In this document: one piece after another, positions 1-6,645 of the stretch
Position numbering within the stretch: position 1 is the stretch's first letter
How the letters are laid out: the number at the start of each line of letters is the position of its first letter
Assembly (NCBI GenBank): GCA_026692885.1
Contig: JAPLNJ010001096.1
Span: forward strand, 1 to 7,901
DNA length: 7,901 nt
Origin: Planctomycetota bacterium
GTDB lineage: Bacteria > Planctomycetota > Planctomycetia > Pirellulales > Pirellulaceae
Direction of reading: 5' to 3'
Program-made: the position numbers and the translations under genes
The notes under the pieces: model-generated
Databases searched by the model: none
Seen by the model: only the letters and a program-made list of their open reading frames with translations
Told to the model about the DNA's origin: nothing

Positions 1-57
1 CTACAGGAGCATGAATAATCCGGGATAGAGGGTGTGCGTGTCCAGAAGAATCTTCAC
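1..57 (-). pseudogene. PIN-domain (VapC-type) toxin, 5' fragment only
   Basis: Read on the minus strand, a GTG at 57-55 overlaps the antitoxin stop codon in a GTGA overlap (57-54), the usual arrangement of an antitoxin-toxin operon. The first residues are MKILLDTHTL, which matches the start of VapC-like PIN toxins; the D is the first metal-binding acidic residue of the PIN fold. The family normally continues with LW or FLW. Here it goes to YPGLFMLL and a TAG at positions 3-1, so only 18 codons are present out of roughly 125-140. Either the toxin is truncated by a frameshift or insertion, or the gene continues in another frame beyond the window edge. The N-terminal family match is clear; the reason for the break is inference. 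Confidence 0.6.
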
Positions 58-284
58 GGCATGTACTCCGCAAAGTCCTTCAGGTGGTCGTCGTCGGAGA
101 GGATGGTGATCCTCCCTTTACCAAGCCCCGAAACACGAGGCTTGCGCTGCTGCGGCGCTTCGCTCACCAACTTCGCCAGCGGCTGCCGATTCCTGGTCAG
201 GATGACTTCATCGCCCGGCGTCAGAGTGTCGAGCAGTTCCGGTAGCATCACGTTGATGTCTTCCACCGCCATTGTCGTCTGCAT
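54..284 (-). CDS. Phd/YefM-type antitoxin of a type II toxin-antitoxin pair
   Basis: This 76-residue protein has the two-part layout of Phd/YefM antitoxins. The N-terminal DNA-binding half (VEDINVMLPELLDTLTPGDE, then VILTRNRQPLAKLV) is followed by a toxin-binding tail with GLGKGRITILSDDD and the ending HLKDFAEYMP, which is typical of antitoxins paired with PIN toxins. The protein should bind its own promoter and neutralise the toxin encoded just downstream. Two ATGs lie in tandem at 287 and 284. An AAGGAG ribosome binding site sits 6 nt before the second, so 284 is preferred. The antitoxin looks intact while the toxin is broken after 18 codons, so the pair is probably no longer a working module. 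No separate operator could be recognised. Confidence 0.85.
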   Translation of the reverse strand: MQTTMAVEDINVMLPELLDTLTPGDEVILTRNRQPLAKLVSEAPQQRKPRVSGLGKGRITILSDDDHLKDFAEYMP

Positions 285-387
285 CATCTTCTCCTTAACT
301 TTGACCCCGGATTACACGGATAAGACGGACACCGGCCATCCGCAACTAACCCGGCCCGCAAAATTTAAGACCGCCATTGCGTTAGAT

Positions 388-633
388 GCCAGAGTCACCG
401 GTCGGGAAAACGTGATCGCCTTCATTGAACCACCGCAAAGCGACGTGCTCGAGAAGCTCCTGCGCGGGCACCGTCGCGCAGCGATGGTCGGCGGGCTCTG
501 GTGTTCCGCCTCGCCCCGGGCACCGCTCACCGAGGACGGCTGGGTCCACGACCCGGACGGCGCGCCCGTTGCTTCTGACGAGTTTCGGGAGCTGACGTTC
601 CTGGACGAAGCCACGTTCTGGGCGACCTTCTGA
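388..633 (+). pseudogene. Transposase C-terminal fragment (IS91-like, tentative)
   Basis: In one plus-strand frame the last ~80 codons read VTGRENVIAFIEPPQSDVLE, then GLWCSASPRAPLTEDGW, and end FRELTFLDEATFWATF. From memory this resembles the tail of IS91-like transposases in Planctomycetota: an AFIEPPQ motif, LRxCGLW, a proline/acidic linker, and ELTYxDxxTFWATF. Between KLLR and GLW there are about nine extra residues, which suggests decay. There is no start codon or ribosome binding site. Upstream, the same frame runs through the antitoxin gene on the other strand, so it is not coding there. The catalytic HUH/Y1 domain is absent. The family assignment is tentative; that it is a gene fragment is more secure. 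Confidence 0.5.
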
Positions 634-670
634 TTTCCCCCGCCGCCGATCGGGTCGAGGGGCGTACACG

Positions 671-851
671 CCACTGCTGTGAACATCTTGGGGACCCTCG
701 TTCCTAGGCTCTGCCTGGGAACGCACTGCCTTGCCGGCGCTGCCGGCCTGCTTTCGAGGCGGAGCCTCGCGTCCAGTGGGTTACGAGGCAGAGCCTCGTA
801 ACCAGAGCGATTCACGGATTTTGGACGATGGCAAGATGTTCACAGCAGTGG
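671..851. repeat. Composite element bounded by a perfect 20-bp inverted repeat
   Basis: CCACTGCTGTGAACATCTTG at 671-690 and its exact reverse complement at 832-851 face each other across 141 bp. A weaker match continues outward, with an ATCGG at similar distance beyond both arms. The four-hairpin REP-like element lies between the arms. Read inward, each arm encodes TPLL followed by TGA in one frame, so the arms could be copies of one gene's 3' end rather than true transposon ends. No convincing target-site duplication is visible; GTAC occurs outside both arms but is itself palindromic. Confidence 0.75.
698..803. repeat. REP-like element of four trinucleotide-loop hairpins
   Basis: Four hairpins follow one another. 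The first has an 11-bp stem at 699-709/713-723 with loop TCT and one G-T pair. The second has arms GCCGGC at 733-738 and 742-747 with loop GCT. The third has CGAGGC at 755-760 and GCCTCG at 764-769 with loop GGA. The fourth is a perfect 10-bp stem at 780-789/793-802 with loop AGA. Each closes on GGC-loop-GCC, and the outer two are mirror-related (GGCTCTGCC against GGCAGAGCC), so the whole element is a nested palindrome like a BIME. It is noncoding. Open frames across it on the minus strand are a side effect of the GC-rich palindromes. Confidence 0.8.
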
Positions 852-1251
852 GGTACTCCGATTGGAAAGAGAACACGCAACAGGTCGGGGCCGCCCAGTC
901 CCCAGGCGATCGCTTCGAGGCACGAAGCTTGAGATGAAGACCGCGTAGAAGGCCACGGGCAATTTGTCTCCGGGATACGGCGCCACGCGGAATTGAGTGA
1001 CCGTCAGAATCAGGCACGCATAGAGCACGCCCATTAGCAAAGCGGCACTCAAAAGCTGGAGATGCCCCGGCTGGGGAATGCAGCCTGCCTTGCCGATGCC
1101 AATGTAGCCAGTCAGATCTGGAAGCTCCAGCAAGCAGCGGGACGCGATTGTAATACGTCACAATCACCACCGGGCGCAGTATGCCCAAACAGGCCAGAAG
1201 CACACCGAAGAACACCAGCAGAAACAAGAGGGTCGTTAGCAGCGTGCCCAT
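840..1251 (-). pseudogene. Small multi-pass membrane protein, frameshifted
   Basis: An ATG at 1251 follows an AGGAGA ribosome binding site by about 9 nt and opens with a strong transmembrane segment (TLLTTLLFLLVFFGVLLACL), then RPVVIVTYYNRVPLL. Near 1131-1142 the meaningful reading moves to another frame: LELPDLTGYIGIGKAG, a second hydrophobic stretch (LLSAALLMGVLYACLILTV), then a third partial one (LPVAFYAVFISSF). One extra base, or two missing, explains the change. The second frame runs to a stop at 840 but enters the inverted-repeat arm there, so the true C-terminus is unclear. It lies about 41 bp downstream of the hydrolase gene on the same strand and was probably cotranscribed with it. 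I do not recognise the family. Confidence 0.5.
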
Positions 1252-1292
1252 GAGTTCAGTTCTCCTTTTTCACTAACCGAGACTGCGTGAGG

Positions 1293-2519
1293 TCATAGCC
1301 CCAAGATGGGCCGCACCAGGTCCAGCACTTGAGGATCGTTCCAGTAGTTGACGTGGCCCAACGCATCCACCTGGCGGTTCTCCGGGCAATGGTCGTTGAA
1401 GCCTTTGATGAACGTGCCCACGAAGTCGTCAATGCGGAAGATGTTATGCCAGACCGGTTCGGTGGCGCGATTCGCGAGGGCTTCGCGCAGGCTGTCCCAG
1501 CGGTGACCGGCGGACGTCAGCGGCGGAAACTCGGCCGGGAAGTAGTACTGGTAGAGATGCGTAAACGGGGAGCCCATCGTGATCAGCACGCGGCGCTGGA
1601 AAGCGTCGAGCACATGCCGAATCCGCGGGTCCGCCAGCACATCCAAGGCGATGATCGTCCCTTGGCTGTGCGCCACGACATACAGCTCCAGTTCGCCTCC
1701 GTCGTTGGGCAGGTTCAGACTCTCCAAGACGCCGACCAGTCGGTCGCGAATTCGGTCGCGCCGCACCCGCCGCGGCACCAGGCCCGCGCCGTCCGGGTCT
1801 GGGACCCAGTCCTCGCGAAAATAGTTCAGGACATCCAAGGCAATAGAGTCACAGCCACACCCAAAGCATGCCCCAAGCCTGAATGCCCTTGGCCCGCGAT
1901 CTCCACGCCGGCCACGCCAGGCCTAGGAAGAAGACCATTCCGAGCGTGAAGATCAGGAGCGTCGCCCAGGCTTCGGTGACGGCCTGACTCTGGGTCAGAG
2001 CCAGGGCCAGCACGACCAGCAGACCGGCCGCAGCGAGGAAGACATTGGAAGCCGCGACGGGCCCGTGAATGAGGCCACGATCGTCCGGCACAGGCCCTGC
2101 AGCAGCGTCCACCGCCCCCGCGGCGCGGCCGCGATCTTCGCCGCGAACGGCAACCCGAAGATCAAAGCGAGGGTCCCTTGGATGGCTCCCCAGACCCCCG
2201 CCGGAACGCAGGACAGATCGCCCCAGAAAACCTCCGCGAACAGAACATTGATGGTCTCGTGGGCGTGCCGGCGGAGGTGTGCCGGGAAACGACACACATG
2301 CCGGGGTTCGTGCGCCGCCTCGGGAATCCACAGCACCTCTTCCGTGGCCAGAAACGGCTCGCCCACATTGCCCTCCAGTGCCGTCGCAAACTCGTTGACC
2401 GTCCAGCCGGCTTCCTGGTCACCCACTCCGTGAACGACCAAGACGACCTTGTGGAGGTCACGCTGGGCCCGCACCCCCGCGGCCTTCGGGACGACGTTGA
2501 TACACTTGGTTCGCATCAT
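1293..2519 (-). pseudogene. Membrane-anchored alpha/beta hydrolase, two frameshifts
   Basis: The best start is the ATG at 2519, with GAGAGG 8 nt upstream; the open frame extends further up, but only to a TTG. The N-terminal part (VVLVVHGVGDQEAGWTV) has the HGxG turn of alpha/beta hydrolases, followed by a hydrophobic segment near GTLALIFGLPFAA. Around 2065 the reading moves to a second frame with two transmembrane segments (NVFLAAAGLLVVLALAL and WATLLIFTLGMVFFLGLAW). Near 1850 it returns to the first frame for the catalytic part: the nucleophile elbow VVAHSQGT (serine at 1667-1665), RIDDFVG as a possible acid, and GHVNYWND with the likely catalytic histidine at 1355-1353. Dropping one T near 1850 gives a smooth WLDSIALDVLNYF. 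Restored, the protein would be about 405-410 residues. It was probably an esterase/lipase-like enzyme on the membrane; the substrate is unknown. Confidence 0.7.
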
Positions 2520-2617
2520 GAGTAGGTCCTCTCGAACGGACAAAACTCTTGAGTCACCCGGAGCGGGCGATCACCGACGGTACGCGCTGCGGGCCCTTTA
2601 CCTGACGAGCATCCGCG

Positions 2618-2650
2618 GGCATTATAGCATTATGGAAGGCCGCCGCCCAA
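2618..2650 (-). promoter_or_regulatory. Extended -10 promoter for the hydrolase operon
   Basis: On the minus strand TGCTATAAT lies with its TATAAT at 2626-2621, followed directly by GCCCGCGG. A weak -35, TTGGGC, sits at 2650-2645 with an 18-bp spacer. The expected transcript start is about 90 nt before the hydrolase ATG at 2519. The TGnTATAAT plus GCCC arrangement recurs at 5034-5042 and 6678-6686 on the plus strand, which supports it as a real promoter class in this genome. Confidence 0.6.
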
Positions 2651-2666
2651 GGCGAAGACCTGGTGG

Positions 2667-2678
2667 GGAAGATCTTCC
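2667..2678. promoter_or_regulatory. 12-bp perfect palindrome in the divergent intergenic region
   Basis: GGAAGATCTTCC lies in the 243-bp gap between the divergent hydrolase operon and the FAD oxidoreductase gene. It is upstream of the minus-strand -35 and about 85 bp before the FAD gene start, where an operator acting on both genes would fit. It occurs once and no regulator gene is nearby, so this is only a candidate. I found no convincing plus-strand promoter for the FAD gene in the gap. Confidence 0.25.
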
Positions 2679-2762
2679 TCCTGTGATCGAACACGTAACG
2701 CGGCGTTCCCTTAGGGGAGAGCTGCGGGTTGCCTCAGCAGACTCTGGAAAGGGCCGATACGC

Positions 2763-4205
2763 ATGAAATCTTCGCGACGCAAATTCCTGCTCACCGCGGC
2801 CGGCGGCAGCCTTGGTGCCCTGGCGGCGCCCGGCACGCGCGCATCGGCCGCAGAACCCGACAATAGTGCCGGCGATGCGTTTCTCGTTCCCGAGCGCAAG
2901 GTGCCAGTGCTTGCCGAGGCCGACGTGGTGGTGTGCGGCGGGGGCACGGCAGGCATCTCGGCGGCGTATTGCGCGGCGCGGCACGGCGCCAAAGTCATTT
3001 TACTGGAACGCTGGCCCAGCCTCGGCGGGATGGCCACCAACGCGCTGGTCAACATCTGGCACACCAGCGACCGCACCAAGCAAGTGATCTTCGGATTTGT
3101 GCAGGAAGCCGTCGAGCGGGCGGGGGACTTCATCCACCGCTACCCCGATTTTCCGAAGCGGCCTGAGACGCATTGGTTCGACCCCGAAGGCCTGCGGGTG
3201 GTGTTCTGGCGCATGCTCCAGGACGCAGGCGTCCGTGTGATCTGCAACCTGACCGCCGTGGAATCGCTCGTCCAGGACGGCCGGATCCGCGCGGTGCTGG
3301 TGGATACCAAGAGCGGCCGCCAGGCCGTCCGCGGCCGAATCTTCATCGACGCCACCGGCGACGGGGACGTGGCGGCCAATGCGGGCGTGCCGTTCGACTA
3401 CGGCCGCGCCGGCGACGGGCTTGTGCAGGGCATGACCATGATGTTCTGCCTGGCGGGCGTGGATCCGGCCGCGGTCAAAGCCCATGCTCCCGACGCCACC
3501 CGTGTCTTCGAACAAATGCAGCAGTTACGCGACCAGGGCCGGTTCCCGGCGTTCAACGAGGGCGCTGCGAAGCACTACCTTCGCGCCGGCCTGAACCAGG
3601 TGCCGCACAACATGGTCCCCGCCTCGGGCAACCCGCTCGACGAACAAGAACTGACGCGGCTCTCGATGCAGACCCGCGAGCACGTCTTCCAAATCGTGGA
3701 TCTCTGGCGCCGGGAAATGCCCGGCTTCGGCCAGGCAAGTGTCACGCACATGGGGCACAGCCTCGGCGTCCGCGAGTCGCGGCGCGTCCGCGGCTTGAAG
3801 ACGCTCGACGGTCAGATGGTCATCCGGGCGACCAAGCAACCCGACGCTATCGGCCACGGGTTCTGGATGATCGATATCCACGACCCGAAGGGCAGCGGTT
3901 ACACGACCTGGACCGATCAGAAGAAAGACCTGATGCCGCCGGTCGGCGACAGCTATCACATCCCGCTAGGCATGTGTTTGAACGGGCGGATTTCCAATCT
4001 GGCGGTGGTCGGCCGGTGTGCTTCTTCGACGCACGAGGCGCACGCGTCGGTCCGCTTGCAGAGCCACTGCATGGTCATGGGGCAGGGGGTCGGCACCTGT
4101 GCTGCGCTCGCCCTGCAAGCCGGCGTGGACATGTCGCAGTTCGACATCCGCCAGCTCCAGACGCAACTGCGTAAAGATGGCGTCTACCTGGAAGGCGTGC
4201 CGTGA
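2763..4205 (+). CDS. Tat-exported FAD-dependent oxidoreductase (FAD_oxidored family)
   Basis: This 480-residue protein starts with a twin-arginine signal (SRRKFL at residues 4-9, a hydrophobic stretch to about 22, then ASA-A near 27-30), so it should be exported folded with its cofactor. The Rossmann FAD site is at about 53-82: DVVVCGGGTAGISAAYCAAR with E82 closing the fold. An IDATGDGDVAA motif at 195-205, a GVRESRRVRG motif at 335-344, and a C-terminal VVGRCASSTHEAHASVR near 415-431 are typical of the PF12831-type FAD_oxidored proteins common in Planctomycetota. The final ~25 residues include the usual LRKDGVYL ending. A GGAAAGG ribosome binding site precedes the ATG by about 10 nt. Nothing identifies the substrate. 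The gene is complete and the coding bias is strong across its length. Confidence 0.9.
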   Translation: MKSSRRKFLLTAAGGSLGALAAPGTRASAAEPDNSAGDAFLVPERKVPVLAEADVVVCGGGTAGISAAYCAARHGAKVILLERWPSLGGMATNALVNIWHTSDRTKQVIFGFVQEAVERAGDFIHRYPDFPKRPETHWFDPEGLRVVFWRMLQDAGVRVICNLTAVESLVQDGRIRAVLVDTKSGRQAVRGRIFIDATGDGDVAANAGVPFDYGRAGDGLVQGMTMMFCLAGVDPAAVKAHAPDATRVFEQMQQLRDQGRFPAFNEGAAKHYLRAGLNQVPHNMVPASGNPLDEQELTRLSMQTREHVFQIVDLWRREMPGFGQASVTHMGHSLGVRESRRVRGLKTLDGQMVIRATKQPDAIGHGFWMIDIHDPKGSGYTTWTDQKKDLMPPVGDSYHIPLGMCLNGRISNLAVVGRCASSTHEAHASVRLQSHCMVMGQGVGTCAALALQAGVDMSQFDIRQLQTQLRKDGVYLEGVP

Positions 4206-4248
4206 TGCGGTCTCTAGTGCGACTTCAAGGCTAAGAGTAGGGGTCGCG

Positions 4249-4557
4249 ATGAGTGAGCGGCACGGCGCTTGCCGCCGGTTTCGAGTCACCGAGCGGTTGG
4301 GCTTCGCCAACTGGGCGGGCAATGAGAACTGCTACCAATTCATCCACGACAAGATCCGCGAGTCCGATCCCCGAAACGAAAGCGGGGCGGTCCGCTGGCT
4401 CGGCTTCGGCGGTGATCCGCGCGACGGTGTGCCGTGGACCGAACCGAGTTGGCCGAAGGCGTTGGAGAAGATGGAAAGTCGGCCAAGTCACCCACGGCCG
4501 CATCGCACCGGCCCCGCGAAGCCAAAGTCCGCGTCGACGGGGAAGAGAACACCGTGA
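4249..4557 (+). CDS. Unrecognised ORF, possibly a gene fragment
   Basis: An ATG at 4249, 43 nt after the FAD gene, opens a 102-codon frame. Residues about 12-70 look coding: third positions are mostly G or C, and the text is rich in W, G and D (LGFANWAGNENCYQFIHDKI, SGAVRWLGFGGDPRDG, PWTEPSWPKALEKM). The last ~30 residues (RPSHPRPHRTGPAKPKSAST) look like noncoding sequence read through, so the original C-terminus may be lost to a frameshift near 4475. The upstream ribosome binding site is weak (TAGGGG). The block could be the C-terminal part of a larger enzyme whose front has been deleted, or a small gene downstream of the flavoprotein. I do not recognise the family. Confidence 0.35.
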   Translation: MSERHGACRRFRVTERLGFANWAGNENCYQFIHDKIRESDPRNESGAVRWLGFGGDPRDGVPWTEPSWPKALEKMESRPSHPRPHRTGPAKPKSASTGKRTP

Positions 4558-4590
4558 CCACAGAGACATAACGCTCCCGTTCGTGACAAA

Positions 4591-4651
4591 CATCATTTTG
4601 CCCCTCATGATTTTGCAGAAGTAGTTTTGCAAAATGATGGGGGGCAGAATG
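4591..4651. repeat. Cluster of short CATnATTTTGC repeats, direct and inverted
   Basis: CATCATTTTGC at 4591-4601 and CATGATTTTGC at 4606-4616 are direct copies. GCAAAATGATG at 4629-4639 is the exact inverse of the first. GGGGCAGAATG at 4641-4651 is a one-mismatch inverse of CATTTTGCCCC at 4594-4604. The cluster ends right at the ribosome binding site of the GxxExxY remnant, so it lies in that gene's leader and could form a hairpin in its mRNA. Confidence 0.65.
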
Positions 4652-4672
4652 GGAGGAGGAGAATTGTGCCGA

Positions 4673-4865
4673 TTGAGACTGAAGGCGTTGCGCGCGTTTT
4701 CGCAAGATGAATTCTATGAGCTGGATCATGCTGTTATGGGGATCACATTTCAGATCCACAACCAGTTCGGCCGCTTGCTGGACGAGTTGCTTTACAAGCG
4801 GGAGATTGCCGCGCGATGTGCCGCGACAGGGATTCCCTGCGAACGCGAACTGTGGATCTGGGTAA
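4673..4865 (+). pseudogene. GxxExxY-type protein, 5' fragment
   Basis: The reading RLKALRAFSQDEFYELDHAV, MGITFQIHNQFGRLLDELLY, then KREIAARCAATGIPCERELW matches the N-terminal half of GxxExxY proteins: a hydrophobic helix, the G...DExxY signature, and the following REIAARC helix. An ATG exists upstream at 4634, but it lies inside the repeat cluster. A TTG at 4673 with GGAGGAGGAG 11 nt before it gives the start expected for the family, so the TTG is preferred. Family members usually run about 120-140 residues. Here the match ends after ELWIWVT, and the sequence becomes the end of an unrelated gene in another frame. The family's function is not established. Confidence 0.65.
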
Positions 4866-5000
4866 CGGCCCGGTTTCAAGGCGATTAAGAAGGCCGGCTA
4901 TTGCGGCTGGCTCACCGTGGAATCGAGTGCCTCGGACAATCCCGACGCGGCCCTGGAGCGGGCCCTGAAATATGTGCGGCGCCAATGGCAGGGAGCTTGA
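4866..5000 (+). pseudogene. Sugar phosphate isomerase/epimerase-like TIM barrel, 3' end only
   Basis: In a different frame from the GxxExxY remnant, 43 codons ending in TGA at 4998-5000 read GFKAIKKAGYCGWLTVESSA, then NPDAALERALKYVRRQWQGA. This is the last strand and helix of xylose-isomerase-like TIM barrels (AP endonuclease 2 family): a KxxGYxGWLxVE strand, then a helix ending in YVRR. The frame is closed upstream by a TAA at 4863. The missing part would be about 220-250 residues. Such genes often sit beside Gfo/Idh/MocA genes in Planctomycetota, and one follows here 117 bp downstream, so this was probably its native neighbour before the 5' part was replaced. Confidence 0.65.
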
Positions 5001-5011
5001 ATCGCAGCCCC

Positions 5012-5042
5012 TTGTGCCTTTCGACGCAGCCCGTGGTATAAT
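5012..5042 (+). promoter_or_regulatory. Extended -10 promoter of the Gfo/Idh/MocA gene
   Basis: TGGTATAAT (TG at 5034-5035, TATAAT at 5037-5042) is followed by CGCCCGCC. The nearest -35-like hexamer, TTGTGC at 5012-5017, is 19 bp upstream, which is weak and fits reliance on the extended -10. The promoter begins about 12 bp after the TIM-barrel remnant stops. It leaves a leader of roughly 65-70 nt before the ATG at 5118. Confidence 0.7.
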
Positions 5043-5117
5043 CGCCCGCCGTGGCTCGCGCGGCAGGCTGTGGAACATGCTCAATTCATCCTACCGACAA
5101 CCTGAAAGGGGTCCGCT

Positions 5118-6530
5118 ATGTCTAGCTGCTTCGGACGGCGCAAGTTCCTCAAGAAGTCTGTGGGCGCGGCTGTTTTGGCGGCCGGCGCCTCGGTAATGCG
5201 CGTGCCGGCCGTCTTGGCCGAGCGATCGCCCAATTCCAAACTGAACGTGGTCGTAATTGGCGCCAATGGGCGCGGGATGGCTCACGTGCCCGTCGCGGCC
5301 AATGAGCACTTGGTCGGATTAGTCGACATCGACGACCGACGGATGGGCAACACCTTGGATTGGCTCGACAAGAATTGCCCCGGCGTGCGGTCGAAGGTCA
5401 AGACCTATTACGACTACCGCAAAATGTTCGACGAGATGCACAAGCAGGTGGACGCAGTGTTCATCGCCATCCCGGACCACAGTCACGCCTGCGCCACCAT
5501 GATGGCCATCAAGCTAGGCAAGCACGTCTATTGCGAAAAGCCGTTGACACACGACATCTACGAGGCCCGTGCCTTGGGCGAGGCGGCACGCCAGTACAAG
5601 GTCACGACGCAGATGGGCAACCAGGGGCACGCTGGCGAAAGCATCCGCGTGCTCCGCGAGTATCTCGAGGCCGGCGCGATTGGCACCGTGCTGGAGACGC
5701 ACACTTGGGTTTCCCAGTATTATGGCAACAAGGTGCGGAGGCCCGACGAACCAGCGCCGAGCGGCGTGCATTGGGACGAGTGGATCGGCCCCGGCCCCTG
5801 GTGCAATTATCGCAGCGACCTGCACCCGAACGCCTGGTACTATTGGAAAGACTACGGCACGGGGCTGCTGCCTTGCGTGGGAGTCCATGCCTTCGACGCC
5901 GTTCACTGGGGCCTGCAATTGAAGTATCCGATAAGCGTCGAGGTTTTGGGGCAGGAGGAAGGCAATCCCGGAGTCTGGCCGACCTTCAGCACACTGCTTT
6001 ATGAATTTCCCCGCGTGGGACTGCCGCCCTTGAAGGCCTATTGGTACGGCGGCAAGCGCCAAGAGCAAATTGCCAAGGACCATGACGACCAACTCTTTGG
6101 CGCCAAGAACCTCAATCGCCCGCGCGTGGCCGACGAGCTGGCGGCCAAGTACGGACGCGATCTGACCGCTGGCGGAACCATCTTTGTTGGCGATAAGGGC
6201 TACATGGTCTGCGACGAGTATTGCGGCGGTGCGAGGATCGTGCCCGAAGAACAGCACCGGCAGTATACGCCGCCGCCGAAGAAATATGCCCGGACGCAGG
6301 GCATCCACGCGGACTTCCTGCGGGCCGTTAAGGAGGGAGGCGATCCGCCCAGCTCCAATTTCCCCGATGTTTCCGGACCGTACGTCGAAGCCATGCTGGT
6401 CGGCAACTTGGCCATGCTGGCCGGGCAAGACAAGAAGGTCGAGTGGGATGGTGTGAACATGCGCTGCACAAACTTGCCGGAGTTGAATCAGTACGTCCGT
6501 CGCGAATACCGCAAGGGCTGGTCGCTTTAG
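5118..6530 (+). CDS. Tat-exported Gfo/Idh/MocA family oxidoreductase
   Basis: This 470-residue protein has a twin-arginine signal (GRRKFLKK at residues 6-13, a hydrophobic run to about 26, VLA-E near 32-35). The NAD(P)-binding Rossmann domain follows: VVVIGANGRGMAH at 44-56, VDIDD at 69-73, DAVFIAIPDHSHA at 112-124, and the family signature CEKPLTHD at 139-146. The C-terminal domain has the WxDYGTG segment near 243-249 and GVHAFDAVHW at 255-264, where His257 and Asp260 match the usual catalytic pair. Length and layout match the exported Gfo/Idh/MocA proteins expanded in Planctomycetota, which act on sugars or inositol-like compounds; the substrate cannot be named. AAGGGG lies 8 nt before the ATG. 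The gene is complete. Confidence 0.92.
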   Translation: MSSCFGRRKFLKKSVGAAVLAAGASVMRVPAVLAERSPNSKLNVVVIGANGRGMAHVPVAANEHLVGLVDIDDRRMGNTLDWLDKNCPGVRSKVKTYYDYRKMFDEMHKQVDAVFIAIPDHSHACATMMAIKLGKHVYCEKPLTHDIYEARALGEAARQYKVTTQMGNQGHAGESIRVLREYLEAGAIGTVLETHTWVSQYYGNKVRRPDEPAPSGVHWDEWIGPGPWCNYRSDLHPNAWYYWKDYGTGLLPCVGVHAFDAVHWGLQLKYPISVEVLGQEEGNPGVWPTFSTLLYEFPRVGLPPLKAYWYGGKRQEQIAKDHDDQLFGAKNLNRPRVADELAAKYGRDLTAGGTIFVGDKGYMVCDEYCGGARIVPEEQHRQYTPPPKKYARTQGIHADFLRAVKEGGDPPSSNFPDVSGPYVEAMLVGNLAMLAGQDKKVEWDGVNMRCTNLPELNQYVRREYRKGWSL

Positions 6531-6531
6531 A

Positions 6532-6548
6532 TCCCCTGCGCTCGGGGA
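6532..6548 (+). terminator. Short GC hairpin just after the Gfo/Idh/MocA stop
   Basis: TCCCC at 6532-6536 pairs with GGGGA at 6544-6548 across a 7-nt loop, starting one base after the TAG. There is no T-run behind it, so it is at most a weak terminator or an mRNA 3'-end stabiliser. Confidence 0.3.
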
Positions 6549-6570
6549 CGGTCTGCTTCTGGGTAGCGAG

Positions 6571-6640
6571 TAAGCGGGAGTACTCTCCCATGCGGTTCTG
6601 CTTTCGCGTCTCGACGGTAATCGCGTTTCGCAACCGCGAA
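6571..6640 (+). other. Two more small hairpins in the noncoding stretch after the Gfo gene
   Basis: GGGAG (6576-6580), TACT, CTCCC (6585-6589) forms a perfect 5-bp hairpin, flanked by AAGC and GCTT (6572-6575 and 6599-6602), which could lengthen it. TTCGC (6627-6631), AACC, GCGAA (6636-6640) is a second. From 6531 to 6984 I see no supported gene apart from a 14-codon remnant at its end; the stretch holds these hairpins and the promoter copy at 6646-6720. Confidence 0.4.
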
Positions 6641-6645
6641 GAACA

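Noticed and set aside
34..387. Upstream part of the plus-strand frame leading into the transposase tail.
   Set aside because: It lies antisense to the well-supported antitoxin gene and does not resemble a transposase, so only the part from about 388 is kept.
312..815. Minus-strand open frames across the transposase tail and the REP element.
   Set aside because: They are opposite-strand readings of the plus-strand FIEPPQ...FWATF fragment and of palindromic repeats; their text shows no family match and no ribosome binding site.
3000..3959. Long open frames on both strands inside the FAD oxidoreductase gene, including a 333-codon plus-strand frame.
   Set aside because: These are GC-rich shadow frames. 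The FAD gene has the motifs, start signal and family match; the others are arginine/proline-rich text.
6568..6600. Group II intron domain V-like hairpin (GAG...CGGTTC around a GGGAG-TACT-CTCCC stem).
   Set aside because: The 5' GAGTAAGC cannot pair with the 3' GCGGTTC as domain V requires, the tetraloop is not GAAA-like, and no intron-encoded protein or other domains are present.
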